Shown: positions 46,348-55,223 of the stretch, piece after piece | Layout of the letters: every line of letters starts with the position of its first letter | Numbering within the stretch: the first letter of the stretch is position 1 | NCBI RefSeq assembly: GCF_900099765.1 | Contig: NZ_FNDX01000012.1 | Coordinates: 1-64,000 of the forward strand | Direction: 5' to 3' | Source of the DNA: Paenibacillus typhae | GTDB lineage: Bacteria; Bacillota; Bacilli; Paenibacillales; Paenibacillaceae | Length of the DNA: 64,000 nucleotides | Translations under genes and position numbers: made by a program | Notes under the pieces: model-generated | What the model was told of the DNA's origin: nothing | Databases searched by the model: none | The model's input: only the letters and a program-made list of their open reading frames with translations

Positions 46348-46537
46348 AACTAAGTGGAAAATTGCCAACTATTTCCGGACAATTTACCGGGAAAAGATAA
46401 TTAGGTGGAAAAAGGCAACTTAATCTTGCCGTTTTTGCTCTAAAGGGGCTTTCTGGTTGAATTTAAATGGCGATTTTTCAACTAAATATCAAAAATCCTG
46501 GAGTATGACGGAATTAGGTGGCGAAAATCCAACTAAT
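46348..46537. repeat. 26-bp imperfect palindromic repeats, four copies
   Basis: Copies at 46348-46373, 46399-46424, 46462-46487 and 46512-46537. The last is the best, with AATTAGGTGG, a 6-base centre and TCCAACTAAT. Same family as the 38.15-38.29 kb copies. They occupy most of the gap between the ArsR and AlkD-like genes. Confidence 0.75.
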
Positions 46538-46566
46538 CGTGGAGACCACCCCCTACGAAATTCACC

Positions 46567-46666
46567 CGACAAGCGCACCCGACACCCGATAACCGCACCC
46601 GACACCCGACAAGCGCACCCGACACCCGACAAGCGCACCCGGCACCCTACAAGCGCAACTGATAAC
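46567..46666. repeat. 20-bp tandem repeat, five units
   Basis: Five consecutive units close to CGACAAGCGCACCCGACACC, the fifth the most diverged. The region is C-rich on this strand, unlike its surroundings. A forward frame crosses it but has no RBS and a low-complexity product, so I do not call a gene. Confidence 0.8.
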
Positions 46667-46750
46667 CGGCTGCTCCCCTAACAGCCTCACTTGCCGCCAG
46701 GACGGCTGTGAAGTACACTTTCAATATCTAAAGCTAAGGACGTGTTATGG

Positions 46751-47461
46751 ATGAATGCAGAAACGGTAATGCAGGAGCTCGAAGCCCTCGGCAAGGAACG
46801 CACGAAGAAAATGTACTGCTCGAACGGTGCACAGGAGCCGCTGTTCGGAGTGGCGACCGGCGCGATGAAGCCGATTTTCAAGCAGACCGGGATTAATCAG
46901 GAGCTGGCCGAGCAGCTGTATGCTACAGGTAACTATGACGCCATGTATTTTGCCGGAATCATTGCCGATCCGAATGGCATGACCGAAGCTGATTATGACC
47001 GGTGGATGGATGATGCCTACTTCTATATGCTGTCCGATTTTGTGGTGGCGGTGACGCTGGCGGAGGCGGATATTGCCCAGCAGGTGGCTGATAAATGGAT
47101 TGCCAGCGGTGAGGACCTGCGGATGTCGGCGGGCTGGAGCTGTTACTGCTGGCTGCTCGGCAACCGGAAGGACGCGGAATTTGATGCGGACAAGCTGGCC
47201 GGCATGCTGGAGCTGGTGAAGAATACGATTCACGATGCGCCCGAACGGACCAAATATTCCATGAATAACTTTCTTTACACAGTGAGCATATCTTATGTAC
47301 CGCTTCATGAGCAGGCTGTTGCAACAGCCAAGGAGGTAGGGCCGGTAGAAGTTGGGGACGGCAAAGGGAAGAGCAAGCACATTCATGCCTATGCGAATAT
47401 TGAGAAGGCGATGGAAAAAGGGCAGAAGCTGGGGTTTAAGCGCCGGCATGTGAGATGCTGA
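46751..47461 (+). CDS. AlkD-like DNA alkylation repair protein
   Basis: 236 residues, the usual size for HEAT-repeat DNA glycosylases of the AlkC/AlkD superfamily, which remove alkylated bases. All-helical, with the family features FGVATGAMKPIFKQ, WMDDAYFYMLSDFV and a C-terminal NIEKAMEKGQKLGFKRRH (DNA-contacting basic tail). The start at 46751 uses AAGGA at 10 bases; a GTG at 46742 is too close to it. Catalytic residues of AlkD were not verified here. It is monocistronic. Confidence 0.8.
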   Translation: MNAETVMQELEALGKERTKKMYCSNGAQEPLFGVATGAMKPIFKQTGINQELAEQLYATGNYDAMYFAGIIADPNGMTEADYDRWMDDAYFYMLSDFVVAVTLAEADIAQQVADKWIASGEDLRMSAGWSCYCWLLGNRKDAEFDADKLAGMLELVKNTIHDAPERTKYSMNNFLYTVSISYVPLHEQAVATAKEVGPVEVGDGKGKSKHIHAYANIEKAMEKGQKLGFKRRHVRC

Positions 47462-47502
47462 GGATTCGCAGACAGGTTGATATATAGGAAAAGTTATTAA
47501 AG

Positions 47503-47530
47503 GGACAAGCCGGCGGCTTGTCTTTTTTTA
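47503..47530 (+). terminator. Terminator of the AlkD-like gene
   Basis: GACAAGCC GGC GGCTTGTC followed by seven T residues. Confidence 0.88.
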
Positions 47531-47613
47531 TGTACTTATAGTATATACTGCGCAATTACATCAGAACGGCGCTCATTGGATCCGGACCTACAAATATTAC
47601 AAAATAAAACAAG

Positions 47614-47678
47614 TTGACAATACCGAAGGGATTCTGATAATCTCAATCTAAGATGATTTACTTATTGTGAATCATTAA
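47614..47678 (+). promoter_or_regulatory. Promoter and operator of the first C-glycoside-locus gene
   Basis: A -35 TTGACA (47614-47619) and a -10 GATAAT (47636-47641) are 16 bases apart, predicting a start near 47648. TGAATCATTAA (47668-47678) lies just downstream of that start. It matches the 11-bp site TTAATSATTAA at 10 of 11 positions, placed where a repressor would block transcription. Confidence 0.6.
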
Positions 47679-47730
47679 ATAAAAATAAATTATTAAACAT
47701 TGGTAAATTTTAAATGGAGGTCTTATTTTT

Positions 47731-48825
47731 ATGAAAAAACTGAGATTTGGTTTTATTGGCTGCGGCGGTATTGCTAATCAGAAGCACTTTCCGGCCCTAA
47801 GCGCACTATCGGATCAGGTGGAGCTTGCAGCATTTTGTGATATTGTTCCTGAACGTGCCGAACAGGCGGCGAAGACTTTTGGTGCTGAAAATGCAAGCGT
47901 ATACACGGATTATAAAGAGCTGCTGAAGGATGAAACGTTAGATGTGGTTCATGTGCTTACCCCGAATGTTTCCCACTCCTATATCACTGTGGATGCACTG
48001 GAAGCCGGAAAGCATGTTATGTGTGAGAAACCGATGGCTATTAACGCGGAAGAGGCGCAGAAGATGCTGGATGCCGCCAAGCGGACAGGGAAAAAGCTGA
48101 CGATCGGTTACCAGAACCGCTGCCGCACCGACTCACTGGCCCTGCATGAAGCCTGCGAAAAGGATGAGCTTGGTGAAATTTATTTTGCCAAAGCCCATGC
48201 TGTACGCCGCAAAGCGGTTCCGACCTGGGGGGTATTCCCGGATAAATCGAAGCAGGGCGGCGGTCCGCTGATTGATATCGGTACGCATGCGCTGGATCTG
48301 ACCCTATGGAATATGAACAACTATAAGCCGAAAATGGTAGTAGGATCTACATATCAGAAGCTTAAGGATAACCCGATGGGCAATATGTTCGGTGCCTGGG
48401 ATCCGGAGACCTTTGAGGTTGAGGATTCCGCATTCGGTTTTATCAAAATGGAAAACGGCGCCACAATCTATCTCGAGGCGGCCTGGGCGCTAAATGTGCT
48501 GGATGCCAAGGAAGCGCAGGTTACCCTGTGCGGAACCAAGGCTGGGGCAGAGATGCGCGGAAAAGCGTTCCTGGATGAAGGTTATGTGGTATTCAACACC
48601 GCCCAGCATGGACAGCTGGTTGAGACAGCTCCGTCGGATGGCGGCGGCGTGGCTTACTTTAGCGGAGAGAGCCGCAGAGCCAATGATGTGGAAGCCCGGA
48701 TGTGGCTGGATGCGCTTTTGAATGACAAGGAGCCGCTTGTTAAGCCGGAGCAGGCCTTTGTTGTAACCCAGATTCTTGAAGCGATTTATAAATCTGCGGA
48801 AACAGGTGAACCTGTATTCCTGTAA
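47731..48825 (+). CDS. Gfo/Idh/MocA-family oxidoreductase (candidate glucoside 3-dehydrogenase)
   Basis: 364 residues. The N-terminal Rossmann fold (FGFIGCGGIANQKHFPAL) binds NAD(P). The catalytic Lys100 is in CEKPMA, with Asp182 and His186 in LIDIGTHALDL. In known C-glycoside pathways a member of this family oxidises C3 of the sugar, which makes the C-C bond cleavable by the deglycosidase. The presence of that deglycosidase 2 kb away supports such a role here, but it is inferred. GGAGG lies 10 bases before the ATG. A 192-base gap with a CCTGTCTGA/TCAGACAGG hairpin separates it from the symporter. Confidence 0.82.
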   Translation: MKKLRFGFIGCGGIANQKHFPALSALSDQVELAAFCDIVPERAEQAAKTFGAENASVYTDYKELLKDETLDVVHVLTPNVSHSYITVDALEAGKHVMCEKPMAINAEEAQKMLDAAKRTGKKLTIGYQNRCRTDSLALHEACEKDELGEIYFAKAHAVRRKAVPTWGVFPDKSKQGGGPLIDIGTHALDLTLWNMNNYKPKMVVGSTYQKLKDNPMGNMFGAWDPETFEVEDSAFGFIKMENGATIYLEAAWALNVLDAKEAQVTLCGTKAGAEMRGKAFLDEGYVVFNTAQHGQLVETAPSDGGGVAYFSGESRRANDVEARMWLDALLNDKEPLVKPEQAFVVTQILEAIYKSAETGEPVFL

Positions 48826-49017
48826 GCATTGCAACAAAGGGATTTCAAGCTCTTACATGACCTGTCTGAATGCCCTGCAAGAATGAGAAAGGCGGTCTTC
48901 AGACAGGCTGTCCAATAAAATCCGGAGCTGCTGCGGGAGGAACGTCAAAGGATTTTAGCCAAAATTGAAATTGTAAGGGTTTACATTGATGAATTATATC
49001 CAAAGGAGCGTTGGTGT

Positions 49018-50421
49018 ATGTCGACTAATGTGGTAACCGGCGAAAATGTAAATGCGGTCACGGGCGGTTCAAAGCCTGCAAAACTGGGAATTCTGGAGAA
49101 ATTCAGCTACGGTCTGGGTGACTTTGCCTCCAATCTGATGTGGGGGATTATCGGCAGCTTCCTGCTATATTTTTATACAGATGTGGCCTTGATTCCTGTG
49201 GCGGCAACCGGGACTATAATGCTCGTTGCCCGGATTTTTGATGCGGTAATTGACCCGGTAATCGGGGGATTTGTTGACCGTACGCATACTAAGTGGGGCC
49301 AGACCAAGCCGTATATTTTATTCGGGATTGTTCCGCTCTCCGTTATGCTGGTACTCACCTTTTATAGCCCTGATGTATCAAATACCTGGAAAATCGTCTA
49401 TGCCCTTGTTACTTATCTCGTACTTGGACTCCTTTATTCCATCGTAAATATTCCTTACGGTGCCTTGATGCCGTTGATGACCCGGAATACCGATGAAAAA
49501 TCTGTACTGTCCAGCTTCAGAATGGGCGGTATGGCGCTTGGAAATATTTTTGTAACCGCATGCACAACACCGCTGGTAGTGTTCTTCGGCGGAGGCAGTG
49601 AGCGCCAGGGATACCTGCTTACTTCGGTTCTCTTTGCCGTACTCGGTCTGATCCTGTTTATGATTGTATATAAAAACTGCCAGGAGCGTTATGTGCTGCC
49701 GCCGTCCAGCAGCAAGCAGCGGGAAAAAGGAGAGCTGATCCGCACTTATAAAAGCGCTTTCCGCAACGGTCCCTGGATTACCACAGTTTTGTTCGCCTTA
49801 ATGCTGTTCATTAAACTGGGCTCTACCGTAGCCATCACCATATTCTTCTGTATCAATGTACTGCACAATCCGGCTATGATTTCAGTTCTGCTGCCGTTGA
49901 TGTATGTAGCTGTAGCGGTGTCCTCCTTCTTTACTCCGATGGTGCTCAAGCGCTTCAAGCACAGAACGAGCAATATTATCAGCCTTTCACTGTACAGCAT
50001 CGGACTTGTAATCATGTACTTCTTCATCGGCAATAATACTATGCTCATCGCCATGTGGTTCATCGCCAATATCTGCGGTGCGATTACCTCGGGCTCTGTC
50101 TTCGGCATGACGGCCGATTCCGTGGATTATAATGAGTGGAAGTTCAACAAAAGATCCGAAGGAACGCTCTACGCAGGGTATAGCTTTTCTACCAAAGTGG
50201 GGATGGCAATCGGTGGGGCCGTTGTCAGCTTCAGCCTGGCTATTGCCGGTTATCATGCGGCGGAAGTGACGCCTGCTGTTGAAAATTCAATCAAAATTTT
50301 GTTCTTTGCCATTCCGATTGTGCTCAGCGTTCTTCAAATCATCATTGTTATGTTCTACAAGCTGGATAAGCTTCATCCGCAGATTGTCCGTGAGCTGGAG
50401 CAGCGTAACGCGAATGCATAG
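49018..50421 (+). CDS. GPH-family sugar:cation symporter
   Basis: 467 residues, twelve predicted transmembrane helices. Family motifs include FSYGLGDFASNLMW, the helix 2-3 region DAVIDPVIGGFVDRTHTKWGQTKPYILFG, and a late DSVDYNEWKFNKRSEGTLY. Relatives (MelB, XynP, UidB) import glycosides, pentosides and hexuronides with Na+ or H+. It is the only non-PTS sugar importer in this block, so it is the best candidate for bringing in intact C- or O-glucosides. AAAGGAGCG precedes the ATG. A strong terminator follows. Confidence 0.88.
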   Translation: MSTNVVTGENVNAVTGGSKPAKLGILEKFSYGLGDFASNLMWGIIGSFLLYFYTDVALIPVAATGTIMLVARIFDAVIDPVIGGFVDRTHTKWGQTKPYILFGIVPLSVMLVLTFYSPDVSNTWKIVYALVTYLVLGLLYSIVNIPYGALMPLMTRNTDEKSVLSSFRMGGMALGNIFVTACTTPLVVFFGGGSERQGYLLTSVLFAVLGLILFMIVYKNCQERYVLPPSSSKQREKGELIRTYKSAFRNGPWITTVLFALMLFIKLGSTVAITIFFCINVLHNPAMISVLLPLMYVAVAVSSFFTPMVLKRFKHRTSNIISLSLYSIGLVIMYFFIGNNTMLIAMWFIANICGAITSGSVFGMTADSVDYNEWKFNKRSEGTLYAGYSFSTKVGMAIGGAVVSFSLAIAGYHAAEVTPAVENSIKILFFAIPIVLSVLQIIIVMFYKLDKLHPQIVRELEQRNANA

Positions 50422-50455
50422 CTGCAACAGCTGAAGCTGTAACCTGTCCACACTA

Positions 50456-50498
50456 AAAGGTCCGTGTCCGGTTCTTAATGAATCGGACACGGACCTTT
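50456..50498. terminator. Terminator, symporter end
   Basis: AAAGGTCCGTGTCCG and its exact complement form a 15-bp stem with a 13-base loop. It lies between the symporter and the convergent deglycosidase genes. Confidence 0.88.
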
Positions 50499-50615
50499 GC
50501 ACTCTTATACAGAAAAATAACTTTCGGCTCTAACAAAAATACACCTGCTGGAGTAAACCTGCCTATGCGCAGACTCCTTCCTGCAGGTGCTTTGTTTGGC
50601 CGCTGATTCTGACTG

Positions 50616-51023
50616 CTAAACTAGTACAAGCGTTCTTTTCTGCGGCTTGGAGCCAAGCACAGTATCCAAAAATGGAGGGAAATAAGAGCAGCTGTAAGTA
50701 TAGCTTAATTCGATGTCATGCGGGCCGGAGCTTAATCCGCCTTCTTTGCTGACTGTAAGGACAGCCGGTTCCAGGACTCCCCAGTGTACGTCCCCGATTG
50801 CAGCCATTTCTGCCTGAGTATAGGTTACTCCGTTAATCGTCCAGGTAATCTGTCCGCCGGTGAAGGTTTCACCGTCTGCCGTGATGGTGGCCGGGCGCAG
50901 CTGGGAGAGCCAGACTCCGCGATAGTAGTGTGAACGGATGGTGATCTGAAAGCCTGTAATCTTGCCGTCAGCACCGGTGACATTTTTGAAGCCTCTGGAC
51001 TGGATGCATTCCTTTTCAAACAT
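50616..51023 (-). CDS. C-glycoside deglycosidase beta subunit (DUF6379)
   Basis: 135 residues. The protein matches the DUF6379 family, whose characterised members are the small beta subunit of C-glycoside deglycosidases: the start ESRGF-like CIQSRGFKNV, GKITGFQITIRSHYYRGVWLS, WTINGVTYTQAEM and GPHDIELSYTY. It forms a complex with the TIM-barrel alpha subunit encoded 17 bases upstream. The AAGGGAG RBS is placed in that gap. Together they cleave the C-C bond of 3-oxo-C-glucosides. The assignment rests on family recall plus strict adjacency of both subunits. Confidence 0.82.
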   Translation of the reverse strand: MFEKECIQSRGFKNVTGADGKITGFQITIRSHYYRGVWLSQLRPATITADGETFTGGQITWTINGVTYTQAEMAAIGDVHWGVLEPAVLTVSKEGGLSSGPHDIELSYTYSCSYFPPFLDTVLGSKPQKRTLVLV

Positions 51024-51040
51024 TGCGCTAATCTCCCTTC

Positions 51041-51925
51041 TTATTCCCCGAGAATTTTTTTCATCATGGCATGATGCAGTCTTACCTGGTAGGGGGCGGT
51101 GCCCAGTACATCCTTGTTCGGACCTTCGTATTCGCTCAGCATGTAGCCGTTCCAGTTATGCTCCACAAGTGTGTTAACGATTTTTTCGTAAGGAATGGTC
51201 ATTTCTTCGAGTTTATCGGTTACTTTAACGAATTTGGCATGACAGCAGTAGACATAAGGCAAAACCGGTATAATATCCTCAACCCGGCTATGCTCACTCG
51301 GAGGCATTACAAAGTCATTAGGTCCCCAATGGTCAGCCGGCAATGCCTGAGTTTCAAATACGCCAAAGTCTACGTTGAGTCCGAAATGCTTGGTGCCCGT
51401 ACGTTTTATCAGCTCAACATATTCCTTCACGATTTCCGAGTCCAGTAGGGTAGGGGCATGGATTTCCGGGCACATAATGACATCGTATTGCTCGGCATAA
51501 GGAAGCGCGGCTTCAATAATCTCTTTCCAGTTCTTCACCGGGGAGAGGATTTCATCAATAACGCCCAGCTTGGTACGGAGAATTCTGAAGCCCAGCCGGT
51601 TTGCCAGCTTGAAATCCCTGATCAGCATTTCCAGAGATTCTTCTACGGAGAGCTCTCTGCCTTCATACAAACGGGAGTCCACCCAATGGCCATATTCAAC
51701 CGGAACAATATTATACTTTTTGATCAGCCGGTCCCAATTGTCTAGCCATTCACTGCTTGGATTCGGATAACCTTCGATATGCGAATTAGCAAGGATCTCC
51801 AGACCGTACCCGCCAATATCCTGCATTTCAGCGAACATATCCTCTAAAGACATGGATACGCCAAATTCACTGGAATAGCTGTAGAGGGATACCCCCCGTT
51901 TTGGTTTCGTTGCTACAGTACTCAT
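51041..51925 (-). CDS. C-glycoside deglycosidase alpha subunit (TIM-barrel)
   Basis: 294 residues, AP-endonuclease-2-type TIM barrel, often annotated as sugar phosphate isomerase/epimerase. The four divalent-metal ligands expected of the fold are visible: Glu154 (MCPEIHAP), Asp186 (LNVDFGVF), His229 (YCCHAKF) and Glu265 (LSEYEGPN). The adjacent DUF6379 gene identifies the pair as a C-glycoside deglycosidase. The start is taken as ATG 51925, after AAGGAG at 12 bases; a TTG at 51937 is too close to that RBS. A perfect TTAATGATTAA site lies 41 bases upstream. Confidence 0.83.
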   Translation of the reverse strand: MSTVATKPKRGVSLYSYSSEFGVSMSLEDMFAEMQDIGGYGLEILANSHIEGYPNPSSEWLDNWDRLIKKYNIVPVEYGHWVDSRLYEGRELSVEESLEMLIRDFKLANRLGFRILRTKLGVIDEILSPVKNWKEIIEAALPYAEQYDVIMCPEIHAPTLLDSEIVKEYVELIKRTGTKHFGLNVDFGVFETQALPADHWGPNDFVMPPSEHSRVEDIIPVLPYVYCCHAKFVKVTDKLEEMTIPYEKIVNTLVEHNWNGYMLSEYEGPNKDVLGTAPYQVRLHHAMMKKILGE

Positions 51926-51965
51926 TAAAAGATTCAACTCCTTAAATGTTTTGATTAACTATTTA

Positions 51966-51976
51966 TTAATGATTAA
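51966..51976. promoter_or_regulatory. TTAATSATTAA operator, deglycosidase promoter
   Basis: TTAATGATTAA is an exact match to the 11-bp odd palindrome repeated through this locus. It lies 41 bases before the alpha-subunit start. Confidence 0.6.
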
Positions 51977-52022
51977 CAATTAGTTAATTTATATAAATAT
52001 TATATTCTTTAAAGCCGAGAAA

Positions 52023-52037
52023 ATGCAAGCGCTTAAT
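52023..52037. promoter_or_regulatory. Candidate cre (CcpA) site
   Basis: ATGCAAGCGCTTAAT fits the WTGNAANCGNWNNCW cre pattern except at one position. It lies midway between the divergent deglycosidase and TetR genes, so glucose repression of both is plausible. Confidence 0.45.
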
Positions 52038-52118
52038 TCTAACTTCTGTGGATTAAAGTGATAAGTTGTTTATCAAAAGATAAATATGTTATTATACGGG
52101 TATATGGTTTAACTGTGA

Positions 52119-52129
52119 TAAATGATTAA
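52119..52129. promoter_or_regulatory. TTAATSATTAA-type operator, TetR promoter
   Basis: TAAATGATTAA has one mismatch to the 11-bp consensus and lies 27 bases before the TetR start. It suggests autoregulation. Confidence 0.55.
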
Positions 52130-52155
52130 CACATTGAGAAAACGGGGTGGAAAAA

Positions 52156-52797
52156 ATGGAAATGACTTGGCATCAGGATGTCCGCAACCGAAGCCGGGAG
52201 GAGCTGATTTCAGCCGGTCTTGAGGTGCTTATTGAACAAAATTTTACAAAGGTCGGGCTTAAAGAGGTCTGCAGCCGGGCCAATATCAGCAAGGTGACCT
52301 TTTATAAATGCTTTGCCTCCATTGATGAGATGATTTTTGCAATCCAGCATAGAATCATGGAGGAAATTACGGAGTATTTTGAAGAACGGATGAACGTGGA
52401 GACCAGCGGCGCAGAGCTGGTTGAAAGATATTTGAACCTCTGGGTGGAGCTGTTAACAGAGCAATCAGACAAGGTGAAATTCATCGGCTTCTTCGATCAT
52501 ACCTACAGCGATCATTATCCGACCACAGAGCTTCAGGAAGCATACAGCAATCTGGTGCATGAAAATGTGCTGGGGAAGATGCTGTACAATGGGATTGCCC
52601 GCGGAATTGAGGATGGTACACTGAGAAGCAATCTGGATGCGAATCTGACGACACATTTTGTCTTTGTCACAAATATCAGCCTGATGCAGAAGCTGGCCTT
52701 CCGGGGCAGAATTCTCGAGCAGGAGCATGGAACCGAGGTCGAAGAGCTGACAAAAACGTTTAAAGAGGTCATTCTTAATTATGTAAAGGCGAACTAG
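52156..52797 (+). CDS. TetR-family regulator 1 of the glucoside locus
   Basis: 213 residues. The helix-turn-helix is VGLKEVCSRANISKVTFYKCF. The C-terminal domain contains KFIGFFDHTYSDHYPTTELQEAY, almost the same as in the second TetR at 62000, so the two are paralogs. It is likely a repressor of the locus acting on the shared TTAATSATTAA sites. The start at ATG 52156 follows GGGGTGG; a GTG at 52147 lies within that RBS. Confidence 0.85.
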   Translation: MEMTWHQDVRNRSREELISAGLEVLIEQNFTKVGLKEVCSRANISKVTFYKCFASIDEMIFAIQHRIMEEITEYFEERMNVETSGAELVERYLNLWVELLTEQSDKVKFIGFFDHTYSDHYPTTELQEAYSNLVHENVLGKMLYNGIARGIEDGTLRSNLDANLTTHFVFVTNISLMQKLAFRGRILEQEHGTEVEELTKTFKEVILNYVKAN

Positions 52798-52803
52798 GCG
52801 CAG

Positions 52804-55179
52804 ATGTCCACCGGAAGTGCTAGTCCGTTGTTGACGTATGAGCTTAGCGATCAGAAGAATGTTTGTAATCATCGGCATGCCGATATTGAACTTCTATATA
52901 TATTGAAGGGTTCACTCAGAGTGAAGGTTGACGGTGAAGAATTCAAGTTATCCGTGGACCAGATGATGATTGTGAATTCGCAGCATCAGCATGCTTTTCA
53001 CAGTAATCAAGATGTATTCTATGTAACCATTCATTTGAATTATCAGAGGATACTCAGTCTGCTCAATGCAGGCAAAGTATTTTATTTATGCAACTCTTCA
53101 ATAGAGGATAAACAGGAATACGCAACTCTTCAACAACTGGTTAAGGATATATTGAGAACTGCCGGCGATCCGGGAAGCAGCGGTCTGGAAGAACAGATGG
53201 GCCAGCTGAAATTAATTGACTGTCTGTCCAGGCACTTCTCAGTCACCTATAGCAAAAAGGATGAGGGATCGAGGCAAAGTAATAACCGCAGAAATGAAAT
53301 GGAAGACTACATTCAGGCGAACTACAGCCGGAATATCAGTCTCAAGGATCTGGCCGACTTTCTGTATCTTTCTCCGCCTTATGTCTCCAAGCACTTCAAG
53401 GAACAGTTTGGGGTGAATTTCTATAAGTACTTAAATCATATCCGGCTGAATCATGCCATGGATGATTTACTTGGCTCCGGCCTTTCGGTCACCTCTATAG
53501 CCATGAACAACGGATTTCCGAATGTCAGCTCATTCAATAAATGGTTCAGGGAAAAATACAGCACGACACCGCATGAGTACCGCCAGAAGCATGTGTTATC
53601 TAACAGCAGGCAGGCATTACACGCGGCTTCCGGCCTGAAGGAATATTTGAAGGGAATTCTTGAGAAAACAGTTGCTGACCCGGATGCCGAACAACCAGAT
53701 GTTTCTGTCCTAAGTGCAGCTTTAACCGGGAAAGTGCCTTTCTTCAAATATTGGACCAAAGTAATTAATCTTAATGAGGCAGCCACGCTAAGGAACTTTA
53801 ATCTGCAGGAACAGATTAGAGCGCTGAAGAATGACTTAGGCTTTGAATATGGGCGAATTTCGAATGTTTTTTCGGGGGAATTGAGAATCCTTGGCAGTTC
53901 CGCTCACAGGAGCATTAACTTTTTCAATTTAGAGCGTATTTTTGATTCGTTCATGGAAATGAAGATTAAGCCGTATCTTGTTTTTGATCCTGTAACTGAT
54001 CTTCCGAATCTGGGGATCGACAGCTCACTTGATGATGAGGGCAAAACAGCGGCGTTCATCACCCTGTTCCAGTCTCTCTTGTCCCATCTGATTAACCGTT
54101 ACGGATTGAAGCAGGTTCAGGACTGGTATTTTGAGCTGATTTATACTCCGGATAATGAGTCTATCAGTGCCGCTTTCTACTACCGTTTATTTAACGCAAT
54201 CAAAAAGAGTTTGCAGGCTTACTCGGCTGATTTCAGAGCTGGAGGCGCAGGGCTTCCCATACACTACAGTGCTGAGCATATTACCTGTTTTCTGAAGCAA
54301 TGGTTTCAACAGCCGTATCCCCCAGATTTTTTGACGCTTTATTCGGAGATCCAATCTTATGAAGAGGTGGAGGGTGAACAGGCGGTCAGGAAGCTTCTGG
54401 ATGCGGAATATATTCAGAACAGGGTCAAAATGGTACGGAAAATCCTGCAGGATATCGGCTGCGGGCTTAAGGATGTTCAAATTTCGAACTGGGACTGCAG
54501 TATGTCGCGCCTAAATGTTATTAATGACAGCTGCTACAAGGCCGCCCACCTCATGAAAAATATTATTGACTGCTACGGTCTTCTTCACGGCATGGGATAC
54601 TGGTACGCTTTGGACTCCTTATCGCGGTCTGCGGACATGCCTTCATTGCTTTATGGAAGCCCTGGGCTGCTCAGCAGACAGGGACTGAAGAAGCCTTCCT
54701 ATTATGCTTATGCTTTTCTTAACATAGGGCAGAGCAGCTATTATTTAGCAAAGGATTCACACAGCCTGATCACGAGTAATGGCATAGATAATTTTTTTAT
54801 AGTCTGTCATAATATCGGTTCTTTGAACCATCAATATTATTTCGGGCAGGAGTCTGCCGCGGATGGAACAGTAGCTTACACGGGAATTTTTGAAGAGGAA
54901 GCCCCGCGGGCTCTACGTTACAGGATAACAGATGTCAAAAACGGGTTCTACAAAATTAAAATCCGTGCGGTCAACGAAACCTACGGGAACATCCGGCAGG
55001 AGTGGATCAGGCTTAACGGAGGGAATGAATTAAGTAATAGTGAGATAGAATACCTCAGGCAGATCTCTATTCCGAGAATGAAGATTTATGAGATAGAGGT
55101 CATTGACGGTACACTTGAGCTGGAGACGGTATTAAGCAGAAATGAGATTCAGAGCATTCGCATCACTTATCAATATTGA
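52804..55179 (+). CDS. AraC-type regulator fused to an inactive GH39-like domain
   Basis: 791 residues. Residues 1-90 are a cupin (NHRHADIELLYILKG). Residues 163-265 are the AraC DNA-binding domain (LKDLADFLYLSPPYVSKHFK and VTSIAMNNGFPNVSSFNKWF). From about 310 to the end the fold resembles GH39 beta-xylosidases. The acid/base motif (normally NEPN) reads TPDN around 448-451, and the nucleophile Glu of TEW is Asn562 in SNWDCS, so it should bind but not cleave a glycoside. Six bases separate it from the TetR stop and its RBS is weak, which suggests translational coupling. Confidence 0.8.
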   Translation: MSTGSASPLLTYELSDQKNVCNHRHADIELLYILKGSLRVKVDGEEFKLSVDQMMIVNSQHQHAFHSNQDVFYVTIHLNYQRILSLLNAGKVFYLCNSSIEDKQEYATLQQLVKDILRTAGDPGSSGLEEQMGQLKLIDCLSRHFSVTYSKKDEGSRQSNNRRNEMEDYIQANYSRNISLKDLADFLYLSPPYVSKHFKEQFGVNFYKYLNHIRLNHAMDDLLGSGLSVTSIAMNNGFPNVSSFNKWFREKYSTTPHEYRQKHVLSNSRQALHAASGLKEYLKGILEKTVADPDAEQPDVSVLSAALTGKVPFFKYWTKVINLNEAATLRNFNLQEQIRALKNDLGFEYGRISNVFSGELRILGSSAHRSINFFNLERIFDSFMEMKIKPYLVFDPVTDLPNLGIDSSLDDEGKTAAFITLFQSLLSHLINRYGLKQVQDWYFELIYTPDNESISAAFYYRLFNAIKKSLQAYSADFRAGGAGLPIHYSAEHITCFLKQWFQQPYPPDFLTLYSEIQSYEEVEGEQAVRKLLDAEYIQNRVKMVRKILQDIGCGLKDVQISNWDCSMSRLNVINDSCYKAAHLMKNIIDCYGLLHGMGYWYALDSLSRSADMPSLLYGSPGLLSRQGLKKPSYYAYAFLNIGQSSYYLAKDSHSLITSNGIDNFFIVCHNIGSLNHQYYFGQESAADGTVAYTGIFEEEAPRALRYRITDVKNGFYKIKIRAVNETYGNIRQEWIRLNGGNELSNSEIEYLRQISIPRMKIYEIEVIDGTLELETVLSRNEIQSIRITYQY

Positions 55180-55186
55180 ATTCTCG

Positions 55187-55212
55187 AGACGCTTGCTCTA
55201 AGCGTCTTTTTT
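55187..55212 (+). terminator. Terminator of the TetR-AraC unit
   Basis: AGACGCTT GCTCT AAGCGTCT followed by a T run, 8 bases past the AraC stop. Confidence 0.85.
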
Positions 55213-55223
55213 GGTGATTCCGG

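Noticed and set aside
46457-46681. A forward frame through the 20-bp repeats.
   Set aside because: The product is low complexity, no RBS is present, and it spans the palindromic repeats.
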